Positions 23,462-36,177 of a DNA stretch of 64,000 bases are shown here, piece after piece. The number at the start of each line of letters is the position of its first letter. Position 1 is the first letter of the stretch. The position numbers and the translations under genes were made by a program. This DNA is from Catonia carolina (lineage: Eukaryota > Arthropoda > Insecta > Hemiptera > Achilidae), in assembly GCA_035578175.1 (NCBI GenBank), contig JAQMRL010000012.1, positions 21,386,671-21,450,670 of the forward strand. Direction: 5' to 3'. A model generated the notes under the pieces. It saw only the letters and a program-made list of their open reading frames with translations, did not search any database and had not been told where the DNA came from.

Positions 23462-25847
23462 CGTCGGCTGCATCACAAACCGTCGTATCTCAAAAATCAT
23501 GTTTTTCTAGGAGAGCCGTTTAAAGTTTTGCGTTTAGTTCTCCACTCTACATCTCGGCAATTTTTTACAATAAAACCGTAATTATTGCTTTAAATAATCA
23601 ACAAAAGACTGTATTTTTTTATTATTTATATGATATTAATGTAAGTTATTGATTTTTATCAATAATGTATATATTTGTTGAGTTACGACAGTACGTGATT
23701 CACGGCAACGTATTATGTAATATAAACAAATGACGTATCTCTATAGATAAAAGTATCCTGATAGAAAATTACTACTAATAAACACATGATTAATCTCTTT
23801 AGTATAAATTCTACATTAATACAGACAACTAGCTAACTTATTACAGAAAAATACAAATTTAAGAAAATTTGTTAATACAATGCATAACAAAATAAGTACA
23901 AAAAAAATTTTTTTTGTATGTAGTTCCTATTTTCTAAAAACAAACATACCAATAACTTGAAAATAATACTACGAAACTACTAAGCATTAACTAATTTCAT
24001 TGATGAATGTTACTTTTTAGAAAAATAATGACATCATAAACTGATGCAAAAAATTTAAAAAATTATTATTACTGGACAATGACACTTACAGTAACACTAT
24101 AGGGTTACCTGAAAGCTGTTTAGTAACTACGTAGCAAAATATACAAAATACGTACGTAAAAAAACACAGAAACCTAAAATAATAATATATTACGTTATTA
24201 TTAGTAATCAAAAACTAAAATTTTATTTAGTAGGCCTACTCCATTACAAACGATAACAAAATGTTTTGTTGGCAATGCCTGGAAACAGAAAGTAACTACA
24301 TTGGCATAAACGTAATATTTATAAGCTGAATGATATTAGTTTTAAAGATTTATAAAAGGCATTAAATTCTTTGTTCTAATTTGAATGAGGTAAATTTCTT
24401 TAAAAGTTCTTGTGTTCTTCCAACTTGGCGACGGGTGACACTGCATTACATAAAGATAACAAATCTTTGTACTTACCGTTTGTAATTTATGCAGGCACTA
24501 AATTTAATTTTTTGGGTTCAATATTCTTTATTGACTTTAGCTTTCCAATATTAAAATGCCAATATTCATCACAAGGTGGCTGTTCTTAAAATAAATTGTA
24601 TCTGGCAAAATTTTGGGAACATGAATTTTCATCATACGCAACCAGTTTATTTTCTCGCCTGTTGAATCTTTTCTGTTTAACAATAGGCCTACTCTCAATT
24701 CCTTAGAAATTTCTTTAAAATCGATAAAATCTTCATACTGAAGTTGGATTGACAAGGAAGGTTGTTTTTACAAGCTAATTTAAAAATAGGAATAAGTTGA
24801 GATGGTACAAATAAATCGCCTGAACGTTCACTAGCAGACTTTATAGCAGACCTACTATGTCATGAATCACCCTCATTTTGTCCGTGGAAAGGCTCACAAA
24901 ATCTCAGGGAAATACTTTCAATAGCCTATTAGTCGAAATAGGGACAACATACAAAAGCATGATGGCTATTATTAAGTTTTTACTTTCGTCACTCCTTCCG
25001 TCCAAAAAGAGAAACACATTTTTTACCTCTTTTTCAATTCAATTGGTTTAAACAGATCGAAACAAATCGCTTCCCACGACTCTTCTTTTGTTACAATATA
25101 ACTTTACGAAGTAAACTAAGATTTATCAAACTACAAACACACTCGCAAACGTCTACTAACATACTGATAAAGAGCAAGTAATCATGGGTAGCCTACATAT
25201 TTTTACGTCTGACTATTTTGGAATTTCTGCTAAAACAGACGGTGAAGAATGATGATGTACGAAAATGAGTGATGAAAAAAATTCCAGACCTGACCGCGAA
25301 TCGAACATGGGACCCGGTACAATGATATAATTCGATTAAGGTAATTTATCAGTGCTCCCTTCATAAAAATGTAAACTAAGTGCGTATTCAGTTAAAAGTA
25401 AATTGGAAAATTACTTCTTCGTGGAATATGGATATCATAATATATCCTGACGATTGCTGCCTAACCCAGTCAAGGAGATACCTATATAAAAGCCAATTTT
25501 ATTATTTAGTTTTATTTTATAATGTACTTATTTGAATACGTCACATACAGTTTCGGTTTCATTAGGTAAGCGACCGCATCACAAACTGACGAATCTACAG
25601 ATACGACAGAGTGAGGACACAATACAAGTTTCACAAAGTGACGTATCTCAAGATACGACAGTACGTGATGTACAATTCATCACTTTTTGTGAGTTACGCA
25701 GAAACATTATTGCTCGTATCTTTGTTAATAACGAAGATATTGATAAGTCAGTTCGTGATATTGTAGAGTACACCCAGACACATTCATAGGCGACCTAACT
25801 CAAATTTCGATTTTTTTGAGATACGTCACTTCGTGATGCAGACGACG
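23462..25847 (+). mobile_element. Element E, copy 1: 2386-bp inverted-repeat transposon of unassigned family
   Basis: It is inserted into element B with a 4-bp duplication TACT (23458-23461 and 25848-25851); the intact site is seen in copy 2 of B near 59235. The termini are inverted: CGTCGGCTGCATCACAAACC at the left and, read inward, CGTCGTCTGCATCACGAAGT at the right, both followed by CGTATCTCAAAAA-like sequence. Subterminal variants of TCACAAAGTGACGTATCTC recur at about 23678, 25578 and 25631, and there is a perfect CGTATCT/AGATACG dyad at 25642-25657. No long frame. Known superfamilies with 4-bp duplications include Sola, Chapaev and Ginger; I cannot assign one. Confidence 0.85.
25270..25345 (-). 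other. tRNA-like segment inside element E, copy 1
   Basis: On the minus strand the segment contains a box-B-like GTTCGATTCGCGGTC. It is preceded by sequence resembling a degraded tRNA D-arm and anticodon region (GGGAGCACTGATAAATTACC) and followed by T-rich sequence. It may be the head of an old tRNA-derived SINE trapped in the element. Too degraded for a functional tRNA. Confidence 0.3.
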
Positions 25848-27003
25848 TACTATGATATGTGAAACCCTTTTATTCTACACAATGTATTTTCCTAATTTTT
25901 GTGCTTAACTTTCGGATCGTTGGAATAGTTCTATGCTAATATTTCTTTATACAAACTGCACCTTAATAAAAACATCGCCAACCTTTTTTACCTAAACGAA
26001 AAAGATGATTATTTATCTTTTATGTTTTAAAGCATGCATACAGAAACTGGATTGTTACAAATTTGTATACGACTGAGAAATAAACTGTTAATTACCTTTT
26101 AAGTAAACTTGAGCCCCGTTCGCAAAGAATTAATTTCACACAAGTTCTTTTAAATAATTATATACCCTATAAATTATTTATTTGTTTGTATTGTCTGCGA
26201 AGATTAGGACTGTTTGCAGCCATCTCAACTTTCACGCTTAAACAATTGAATTAACTAAACTTACACAAGCCCGCCAAAGAAACTGCACATCTGTATGATA
26301 CAAAACTTTAATCTGAACTGGTCGAAAGAGTATTAAAAATCAAATAAATAGGCCTGTGTGTGGTGACAAAGGTGCTGTAACATGTTTGTTTACTTAAAAC
26401 AATACATGTAAGCTTCATAAAGTCATAAAATATCACAGAGTCATTGCTGACGCATAGTATAATGACCGTGTTTCTATTTCAGTGACTTTTCTATTATTCC
26501 ATATTACGTTGTAATAGTGCGTACATATAATATCTATAATAATCATAAAACAATATGAATAACAATTATAACAATAATATAATACACATTACATCACGTA
26601 TATACTATTGTTATTACATGTAACAAAATGTTTGTCTAAATATACGTCCGGAAATGCTTCGTTGGCGAGTTATGCCTGGCGAAAGATTTTGCCTTGATTC
26701 CTGGGCAAAGAGTGAAATAAAGCAATACGGAAATTTTGAAAAGGTAAATTTAGGAAAATGTTTAGTGGTTTCTTATGGTTTTTATTTAACCTGGGAAACT
26801 TAAAAAAACGAGTCCCAGAACTGTATCGCTTTTAGTTTTTAAGAAAACTACGTAAATACATTAAAGAAAAGGCTTAGAAAATACTTTTTAAGTTTAGCGT
26901 AAAATAACTCTGTTAAATTACGAATAAAAACACGAAACATTTTAATGCAAATTGTAGAGAATTTTATTCTAAAAAATAATATAAATAACGTCTATGAAAA
27001 TTA

Positions 27004-27110
27004 AACTCATTTGAGAAGTTTTTTTAATTACAAACAAAAGAAAAACTGGATTTAGATTTTTTTCATTGCAGTTTTCCTTTTGTTTGTAATTAAACTTCTC
27101 GAATGAGGTT
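27004..27110. repeat. Long internal hairpin of element B, copy 1
   Basis: Two arms of about 45 bp face each other around a 20-bp AT-rich loop. The left arm begins AACTCATTTGAGAAG and contains TTAATTACAAACAAAAG; the right arm contains CTTTTGTTTGTAATTAA and ends CTTCTCGAATGAGGTT. Only a few mismatches are visible. Confidence 0.8.
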
Positions 27111-27838
27111 ACGTTTAAGTTGATTTAAATAACACATTTATGTGTTGGTCTCGTCAGATGTTTTAAGCGTACGGTACTTCACGAAGTGAAATAATGTAAC
27201 CTGATGAAGGCGTAGGCACAAGTGCACACACATACTCCGCGCTCCATCATTCAGACGACTGGTGGGGTAGGCGAGGTGAGGAAGTGGCATGACCTTCACC
27301 CGCACGTTGATTTCAAATAGATTATAACGTAACACATTGTGATTTTTTCATTGTATATTAAAGTTTATTCTAATAAGGACGTCTCTGAAGTTTTTTTTGT
27401 CAACTAATCGTTAGTAGAATCGCCGGAATAACCAAACTGAAATTTAGAATATACTTAAACAATACCAAGTAAGAGCAAAATAGAACCTGTGCCCTTTTAA
27501 CGACAATCGGTCCCACTAAAAACGGTTAACGATATGAAAAATTTCTAGGCAATATTTTTGACATTTCTCCGCGTTTATTCGCTGCTTGTGTCATTATTTT
27601 ATTTTGCGATGCGAAAATTTAGTATTGCCTACAAGATGCAGTTAAACTGTGAAATATTTTTTTAAATTTTAACTGCTACTTCCACGGCTACAATAATCGT
27701 TCTGTTTTCTTAGCGAGAGAAGCAAATTTTCGACTAAAACATATTAAGAAAATAAGAGGTACTAATGAAATAAACACTTTTAGAGGTTCTTACAATGACA
27801 AATGATGATTATACAGTTAGACCTTGCAGTGAATATAT

Positions 27839-28623
27839 TGTAACAAGATCGAGAAAAGACGGGATCGCTCACGAATCTTCCAGAAGTTCATTCATAAACA
27901 TAGTTAAGAAAAAATAAATTAACAATAATCTACACAATAAGATCAGTTTGGTAAATGACTGTTGTAACCATAAAAGTGTCTATTCATTCATAAGGGTTGA
28001 AATAACTATCATAAAGCTCAGGTATACTATTGTGTACAGCTATTTTTATGAAGTTGTTTATGAGGTTGTTTACGTTTCTATTTACAATAGTTGACTTGTT
28101 AACAAAGGGATTTTTCTAGGATTCATTAATAAAGAGTTATTTTTGTACTTGAGTAGATTTCTCTACTTTGTTCTTGAACGATCTTTGTGAATGATAATAA
28201 AAGGAGGCCCCCGGGCGGCGGTCCAGTCAGTATTCGTGTGATCTTTGCCGAGAGATTAATGGGGTGTGTATTTACAGGTTACACATCCGAGTATTGTAGT
28301 GATTCAAGATTGTTATACCGTCTCTTTGTTGTGTGTGTATTGGGTAAAGTTAATGTGTAGTTCTGTGAATTCAGCTTGTGTTGTATGTTAGTATAATCTA
28401 TAAAAGAGATTGTAAGTAGGCTAAGTAAGTTATTAAGTTATTTATTGTTTGTTCTTTATTTTAAGTGAATTATTTAATCACTTATTGTATTTCTTAATTA
28501 TAATTAGTTTAATCATTTATTTTGTAATCTTTTAGTGAAATAAACATCTGTAATTGTAAACTTTAGTCTATTAATTATTTAATAACCTAGATCCCGAAAC
28601 GGACCTTAGCAATAAGTGTCACA
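27839..28623 (+). mobile_element. Solo LTR C, copy 1
   Basis: A 785-bp element beginning TGTAACAAG and ending AAGTGTCACA, flanked by a 4-bp duplication ATAT (27835-27838 and 28624-28627). The TG..CA ends and absence of any internal region point to a solo LTR. A TATAAAAG box near 28399 and an AATAAA signal near 28544 fit promoter and polyadenylation signals. A 4-bp duplication is usual for Gypsy-type elements, though some other LTR groups share it. Confidence 0.75.
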
Positions 28624-29382
28624 ATATTAAAGGCGCCGTTTGAATCGTGCGAACTGAAAATTTTTTTAGAAGGCCTGCTACGCTCATGAAAACACGCTTC
28701 TACTGAGTGAGACGGTTTATAAACAATAAACAAAATAACCGAATTAAATATTTAGTTTTTATTTCAGATAACCTGTAAATGTTTGAACGAACATCAAGCC
28801 TAATGATCTAAAAACCCAAATTAATTGTGCCAAGTATTTAACATCTCATTATTTACCTACTTTTAAGTTACTTGATAGATTGGATTTGAAAGAAAGGATG
28901 TTATCAATGTTATGAAGGAATGTAAAAATTGAATCTTATTAATCGTACAAAATATATAATTTGATGATAGTTTATTCAAGTAAATGTTAAAACCAACATC
29001 TTTCTTAAATAACATAGGCGTAGTCTATCAATACGTACAGTCTTATTTCAGAGAGTTATTATCATATTTGTGTTTGACTCTTAACTAAAGCAATAATAAA
29101 CAGAGAGCCATGCACAACTAATTTTCTAATGTTTTTTAAGGAGGAATGAATTGTTAATTGGAATTTTACACTGGTGGCGCAGAACGTGTACATTTTAATT
29201 ATATATTTTGAGTTAATTATCGGATCCTAAATCAACAAAGAAATAATCATTATAAAGCGTTAGTTAACGAATGTTTTTTTATTCAGCACCATTTGTGTCT
29301 ATAACATATCTGAAAACATATAATTGAAATCTAATAGAACTGATCTACAGTTGAAATTATAATTATTAAGGTCTTGCTAGTG

Positions 29383-31246
29383 AGGCGGCCTACGATGACG
29401 GTCACGTCCGTGTGACGTCAATAAAAGATATAATATTGGACCAATCAGAAACTAGTATTCTTAACCAATGAAAAATCTTCAAACCCAACCAATCAGATGT
29501 CTTCTTAGGCGTCATTTTGATTGGTTGATATTGTCCAATCAGAGGGCTCATTATAGCCATCCGATATCAACCAATGAAAACGTCTCAATCAGTATTACGT
29601 CATTTGTCAGTACCGAGCTTCCTGATTGGTCCGGTACTGTTCCTGCGCGTGACGTCGACTTACATTTTTACATCAGTTCGCCCATTGTCACCGCCCAGTT
29701 AACGGTACGGCCGAATATTAAACAATTAACGTCTACTGAAATGCTATACTTTCCAGAATTAAAACGCCTACCAAAAACATTTTAAAACTTGTTAAGGTTC
29801 TTCCGAGTACGGAATGATTATGGTTTATTGTATGAAACAGCAGTATATTTATACTGCTTTTTACAGTATGAAACTAAAAAAGTCATAAAAACTATGCACA
29901 AGAATACATTGCGTTGTCACATACAAGCTTGCTTTAATTTAAGACATTATTTTGTCGGCTACCATGCAAAAATTACTATACAACCGTAACACATTGTGAT
30001 CTTTTCATTGTATATTAAAGTTTATTCTAATAAGGACGTCTCTGAAGTTTTTTTGCCAACTAACCGTCAGTAGAATCGCCAGCATTACCAAACTGAAATT
30101 TAGAATATACTTGAACAATACCTAGTAAGAGCAAAATACAAATTGTGCCCTTTTAACGACAATCAGTCACACTAAAAACGGTTAACGATATGAAAAATTT
30201 CTAGGCAATATTTTTGACATTTCTCCGCGTTTATTCGCTGCTTGTGTCATTATTTTTTTTTGCGATGCGAAAATTTAGTATTGCCTACAAGAGGCAGTTA
30301 AACTGTGAAATATTTTTTAAATTTCAACTGCTACTTCCACGGCTTAAATAATAGTTCTGTTTTCTTCACGAATGAAGCAATTTTCGACTAAAAAATTATA
30401 ACAACATAAGAAGTACTGGTGAAATAAACACTTTTAGACCTTCTTCATATGACAGTAGATTATTATACAGTTACACCTTGCAGTGTGAATATATTAACGG
30501 CGCATTTGCAAGGTGCGAACTGAAAATTTTTTAGAAGACCTGCTTTGCTCATCAAATGACTTTTCTACTGAAACATACGGTTACAAAACAAGGAAAGTAA
30601 CCAAATTAACTTTTCAGTTTATTTCAGATAACTTGTAAATATTTGAACTAACTTCTACCCTAATGTTCTAAAAACTCAAATTAATTGTGCCGAGTTTTTA
30701 ACATCTCATTATTTACCTAATTTTAAGTAACTTTAAAAACAGATTTGTAAGAAAGGATGTTATCAAAGTCGTTATGAAAGAACGTTCAAATTTAATCTTA
30801 CTAATCGTACAAAAAATATAATCTGATAATAGTTTATTGAATTTAATGTTCAAACCAACATCTTCCTTAAATAACATAGGCGTAGTACATCAATACGCAC
30901 GGTTTTATTTCTAAGAATTATTTAAATTTTTGCGCTTGAATTTTGACTATAGCAATAAAAAACAGAGAGCAATGCACAACTAATTTTCTAACGTTATTTT
31001 AACTAGGAATTAATTGCTGATTAGAGTTTTACACTATTGGCGCAGAACGTGTATATTTTTATTATACGTTTTGAGTTAACTATCAGTTCCTAAATCAACA
31101 AAGAAATAATAATTAGAGACCGTTACTTAACGAAATTTTATTTCTTTCGCACTATTTGTGTCTTTAACATATCCGAAAATATACTACTAAAATATAATAG
31201 AACTGATGTACAGTAGAAAAAAATTATTATTTAGGTCTTGCGGTTA
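29383..31246. repeat. Satellite unit U9 (short form; first half of a higher-order pair)
   Basis: A complete 1864-bp unit very similar to U6 (16583) and U17 (52366), including the ACTATGCACAAG and GCGCATTTGCAAGG variants. The frame that begins at 29468 ends at a TAA in the CATTTTAAAAC sequence near 29781. I see no gene. Confidence 0.85.
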
Positions 31247-32290
31247 AGGCGGCCTACAATGTCAACAACGCGCGTGTGACGTCAATGGCAGATATAATAT
31301 AGAACTAATCAGAAACTAGTATTCTCAACCAATGAAAAATCTCCAAAACTAACCAATCAGATGTCTTCTTAGGCGTCATTTTGATTAGTTATTATTGTCC
31401 AATCAGAGAGCTCATTATAGTTCACTACGTCATCCGATATGAACCAATGAAGTCGTCTCATTCAGTATTACGTCATTTGTCAGTGTAGAGCTTCCTGATT
31501 GAACCGGTACTTTTCCTGCGCGTGACGTCGCCTTACATTTTTACATAATATCCGCCCATTGAAACCGCCCAGTTAATGATACGGCCGAATAATAGAGAAT
31601 AACGTCTACTGAAATGCAATACGTTCCAGAATTAAAACACCTACCAAAAACATGTTAAATTTTGTTAGGGTTCTTCCGAGTACGCAATGATTATGGTATT
31701 ATTGTATGTAACAACAGTATATTCACTCCTGCTTTTCACTCTATGAAATAAAAAAGTCATAAAAAGGAAGCAAAAGAATAGATTGCGTTGTCACATACAA
31801 GCTTGTTGAAATTTAAGACATTACTTTGTCGGCTACCATGCAGACACTACGATACGAACGTAACAAAATGTGATTTTTTCACTGTATATTAAAGTTAAAA
31901 CAATATATAAAGTATATTAAAGTTTGTAAACTCTAACAAGGATGTCACTGAAGTTTTTCGTCAAAAAATCGTAAGTAGAATCGCCGGCATTATAAAACCG
32001 AAATTTAGAATATACTTGATCAATACCAAGTAAGAGCAAAATACAAATTGTGCCCTTATGACGACAATCAGTCACACTAAACACGGTTAACAATATAAAA
32101 AATTTCTGGGCAAAATTTTTGACATTTCTCCGCGTTTATTCGCTGCTTGTGTCATTTTTTTATTTTGTGATGCGAAAATTTAGTATTGCCTACAAGAGGC
32201 AGTTAAACTGTGAAATATTTTTTAAATTTTAACTGCTACTTCCACTGCTACAATAATCGTTCTGTTTTCTTAGCGAGAGAAGCAAATTTT
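31247..32290. repeat. Satellite unit U10, 5' part
   Basis: The second member of the pair with U9, like U7 and U18, but broken off after AGCAAATTTT at 32290. The break is upstream of the position where element A sits in U7 and U18, so whether this copy ever carried A cannot be told. Confidence 0.85.
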
Positions 32291-32314
32291 GAAAAAAAAA
32301 TTTTGAATTTTAGA
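32291..32314. other. Junction filler between satellite and LINE fragment
   Basis: 24 bp of A/T-rich sequence that match neither the unit at this phase nor the LINE at 6978. Untemplated or patchwork filler is common at end-joined breaks. Confidence 0.5.
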
Positions 32315-33630
32315 AGCAAGGGGGCAAGAGACCAATACCTCCCAACTAGAAATAGAAATAACTCAGCAATACACACCACTTCACAATCAAACAAAAACTA
32401 TAAAGTAAATTATAGTACATTCAGCACTTTAAATGTAAGATCTTTAATGTCTGAAGAACAAATTGTAGAACTTGAACAAGCTTTAAGCAATAGTGATATT
32501 GACATATTAGGATTATCGGAAATAAGAAGTCAAGGTGAAAAAATAATTGAGAAGAAAAGCAAATTTATATTTTTCTATTTCGGAGAAGTATCCGGTAAAA
32601 ATGGAACGGGTTTTTTAGTTCACCATAATAAATTTAGAAATGATATTTTAGAATTCAAACCTATATCAGATAGAATCTCTACCCTCAGTATTAGACGAAA
32701 CCAAGTGATACTACGGTTTATTCAAGTGTATGCACCGACCAGCTCTTCTACTGAAGAAGAAATCGAACAATTCTATAACTTATTAATAGAGGAATTAGAA
32801 GAGAAGAAAACAAATTACAGGGAAGAAACAATAATAATTGGAGATTTAAATGCCCAAATAGGTCTCAGGAAGGTAGGAGAACAAGATACGATTGGTGCTT
32901 TAGGCTACGGCAAAAGAAATACAAGAGGTTGGAGATTGACAAGATTTTACCAAGAATTTAACCTAAAAATTCTGAACAGTTTCTTTAAAAAAAGAGCAGG
33001 CCGTAATTGGACATGGTTGTCGCCAAATGGTAAGCATAAAAATGAGATAGATTTTATACTATCAAAAAACAAGAATATGTTCCATGATGTAAGTGTAGTT
33101 AAAAATTTCCAATTCTATTCAGACCATAGGTTAATACGAGGCAAAATACTAACCACAGATAGATCTAGGAGACATTTTTTTAAAGATAATAATCAACATC
33201 AGCATATTAACTTAGAAAACTTTCAGAGGAATATTAAGAATGCAGTGGTTCAAAGGATACCAAGAAATTGTGATATGCAATAAAATTATAACTGGTTAGA
33301 AAACACTATAATTAACACAAGTAAAGAATCAAAAAGAAAGGTGAATAGAGGAATTAGACGAAATAATAAACTGAGTGACCTTACACTAGAACTAATCAGG
33401 AAAAGATCGATATTATGGAGAAAGGACAATAAAACTATTGAAGATAAATTAGAATTAAATATTATATGTAAAGCTTGTAAATACAATATTAGAAAAGACA
33501 TTAGTGCTTACAATAACGAATTGGTGAAAAGTCTAATGCAACCGGACCTATCTTTAAAGAAAACCAGGAAATCTTTATTTCTCAAGGTAGATTATGGTTG
33601 TCAGGTTTGAGGGATGAAAACGGAATTGTA
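32315..33630 (+). mobile_element. LINE fragment, truncated at both ends (matches 6978-8291)
   Basis: This piece corresponds to the endonuclease half of ORF2 of the LINE at 4365-10131, collinear except for a 2-bp insertion. It lacks the RT domain, the 3' UTR and the (TTA)n tail, and has no target duplication. That is not what retrotransposition makes; a piece captured by break repair or left by recombination fits better. The 3' joint shares GTA between LINE and satellite sequence (33628-33630). Confidence 0.85.
32327..33600 (+). pseudogene. ORF2 endonuclease remnant in the LINE fragment
   Basis: It carries the same APE-type motifs as the larger copy (STLNVRSL, DILGLSEIR, IIIGDLNAQIG, SDHRLI). 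It reads Trp where the larger copy has the 7593 stop, but has its own TAA at 33281-33283 (GAA in the larger copy). A 2-bp insertion near 33577-33578 shifts the frame just before the linker to the RT domain. An apparent start at 32210 lies in upstream satellite sequence and is fortuitous. Confidence 0.8.
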
Positions 33631-33798
33631 CTGTTCCTGCGCGTGACGTCGCCTTACATTTTTACATAAGATTCGCCCATTGCCACCGCCCAGTTAATGA
33701 TACGGCCGAATAAGAGAGAATAACGTCTACTGAAATGCAATACGTTCCAGAATTAAAACACCTACCAAAAACATATTAAATTTTGTTAGAGTTCTTCT
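33631..33798. repeat. Satellite fragment between two rearrangement joints
   Basis: A 168-bp piece of unit sequence of the U3/U7 type, from CTGTTCCTGCGCG through TTTTGTTAGAG. It is joined to the LINE fragment on the left and, through a T-rich joint with a repeated GGTTCTTC-like motif (33788-33818), to another unit on the right. Confidence 0.75.
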
Positions 33799-35590
33799 TT
33801 TTTTTAGGGTTCTTCTTTTGATTGGTTAATATTGTCCAATCAGAGGGCTCATAATAGTGCACTACGTCACCCGATATCAACCAATGAAAACGTCTCAATC
33901 AGTAGTACGTCCATTGTTAGTATCGAGCTTTCTGATTGGTCCGGTACTGTTCCTGCGCGAGACGTCGACTTTCATTTTTACATAAATCCGCCCGTTGTCA
34001 CCGCCCAGTTAACGATACGGCCGAATATTAAACAATTAACGTCTACTGAAATGCAATACTTTCTAGAATTAAAACGCGTAACAAAAACATTTTTAAACTT
34101 GTTAAGGTTCTTCCGAGTATGGAATGATTATGATTTATGGTATGAAACAGCAGTACTATTTATACTGCTTTTTACAGTATGAAATTAAAAAAGTCATAAA
34201 AACTATGCACAAGAATACATTGCGTTGTCACATACAAGCTTGCTTTAATTTAAGACATTATTTTGTCGGCTACCATGCAAAAATTACTATACAACCGTAA
34301 CACATTGTGATCTTTTCATTGTATATTAAAGTTTATTCTAAAAAGGACGTCTCTGAAGTTTTTTTTGTCAACTAATCGTCAGTAGAATCGCCGGAATTAC
34401 CAAACTGAAATTTAGAATATACTTTACAAATACCTAGTAAGAGCAAAATAGAACCTGTGCCCTATTAACGACAATCAGTCACACTAAAAACGGTTAACGA
34501 TATGAAAAATTTCTTGGCAATATTTTTGACATTTCTCCGCCGTTATTCGCTGCTTGTGTCATTATTTTATTTTGCGATGCAAAAATTTAGTATTGCCTAC
34601 AAGAGGCAGTTAAACTGTGAAATATTTCCTAAATTTTAACTGCTACTTCCACGGCTACAATAATCTTTCTGTTTTCTTAGCGAGAGAAGCAAATTTTCTA
34701 CTAAGACATATTAAGAAAATAAGAGGTACTAATGAAATAAACACTTTTAGAGTTTCTTACAATGACAGTTGATGATTATGCAGTTAGACCTTGCAGTGAA
34801 TATATTAAAGGCGCCGTTTGAAACGTGCGAACTAAAAATATTTTTAGAAGGCCTGCTACGCTCATGAAAACACGCTTCTACTGAGTGAAGCGATTTAAAC
34901 AATAATAACCAAGCGAGCGGTTGAGTGAGTGGTTCAGTGAGCGGTTGAGTGAGCGGTTGAGTGAGCGGTTATAAACAATAAAAAAAGTAACCGAGTTTAA
35001 TATTTATTTTTTATTTTAGATAACCTGTAAATGTTTGAACGAACATCTAGCCTAATGATCTAAAAACTTAAATTAATTGTGCCAAGTATTTAACATCTCA
35101 TTATTTACCTATATTTAAGTTATTTAATAGATTGGATTTGAAAGAAAGGATGTTATCAATGTTATGAAGAAATGTAAAAATTGAATCTTATTAATCGTAC
35201 AAAAAATATAATTTGATAATAGTTTACTCAATTTAATGTTCAAACCAACATCTTCCTTATAAAACATAGGGGTAGTCTGTCAATACGTACGGTCTTATTT
35301 CAGAGAGTTATTATAATTTTTTTGTTTGACTATTAACTAAAGCAATAATAAACAGAGAGCCATGCACAACTAAATTTCTAATGCTTTTTTAAGGAGACAT
35401 GAATTGTTAATTGGAATTTCACACTGTTGACGCAGACCGTGTATATTTTAATTATATATTTTGAGTTAATTATCGGATCCTAAATAAACAAAGAAATAAT
35501 CATTATAAAGCGTTAGTTAACGAATGATTTTACTTCTGCACCATTTGTGTTTATAACATATCTGAAAATATATATATATAAAATCTAATA
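33799..35590. repeat. Satellite unit fragment (short form, module partly missing)
   Basis: It starts inside the module at TTTTGATTGGTTAATATTG and runs to about 40 bp before the next expected landmark, where it breaks (AAATCTAATA, 35590). It has the empty SINE-like site in a degraded form near 35118 and the expanded minisatellite at 34911-34970. I see no gene. Confidence 0.8.
34911..34970. repeat. 12-bp minisatellite, GAGCGGTTGAGT type
   Basis: About five tandem copies of a 12-bp motif (GAGCGGTTGAGT with minor variants). U4 has a shorter version at about 13610-13640, and other units have just one GGTT at this place, so it is a local expansion. Confidence 0.8.
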
Positions 35591-36177
35591 CAACATAAGA
35601 AGTACTGGTGAAATAAACATTTTTAGAACTTGTTCATATGACAGTAGATTATTATACAGTTAGACCTTGTATTGTGAATATATTAAAGGCGCATTTGCAA
35701 GGTGCGAACTGAAAATTGTTTAGAAGGCGTGCTTTGCTCATCAAATGACTTTTCTACTGCAACATACGGTTACAAACCAAATAACGTAACCCAATTAACT
35801 TTTCAGTTTATTTCAGATAACTTGTAAATGTTTAAAATAACTTCTACCCTAAAGATCTAAAAACTCAAATTAATTGTGCCGAGTATTTAACATCTCATTA
35901 TTAAAATAATTTTAAGTAACTCGAAAAATCAGATTTGTAAGATAGGATGTTATCAAAGTCGTTATGAAAGAACGTACAAATTTAATCATACTAATCGTAC
36001 AAAAAAAATAATCTGATAATAGTTTATTAAATTTAATGTTCAAACCAACATCTTCCTTGAATAACATAGGCGTAGTACATCAATACGCACGGTTTTATTT
36101 TCTAAGAATTATTATAATTTTTGTGCTTGAATTTTGACTATAGCAATAAAAAACAGAGAGCAATGCACAAATAATTT
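35591..36177. repeat. Satellite unit fragment after a module-spanning deletion
   Basis: It begins at CAACATAAGAAGTACTGG, a phase about 1 kb into the unit, so the joint at 35590 has removed the landmark, the whole CCAAT/CRE module and the following body. It breaks again at about 36170-36178 within ACAGAGAGCAATGCACAA. Confidence 0.8.

Larger units (their letters stand above)
23261..27324. mobile_element. Element B, copy 1: inverted-repeat transposon, interrupted by element E
   Basis: The ends are imperfect inverted repeats: AAGTCCATTTG at the left against TAATCTATTTG read inward from the right, then GTGCGAGTGAAGGTCA (left) and GTGCGGGTGAAGGTCA (right). The empty site in sister units reads ACTATACTAACGTAAC, giving a TA (or TAA) duplication. 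Without E (2386 bp plus 4 bp of duplication) the element is 1674 bp, exactly the length of copy 2. There is no long frame, so it is non-autonomous. TA suggests Tc1/mariner and TAA suggests PIF/Harbinger; I cannot decide. It contains a strong internal hairpin at 27004-27110. Confidence 0.8.
22650..29382. repeat. Satellite unit U8 (short form) carrying elements B, E and C
   Basis: Unit sequence is at 22650-23260, 27325-27838 and 28624-29382. Removing the insertions leaves about 1.88 kb, a normal short unit with an empty SINE-like site near 28864. Insertion of B interrupts the frame that is open in other units (22798-23184 is its remnant). Confidence 0.85.
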
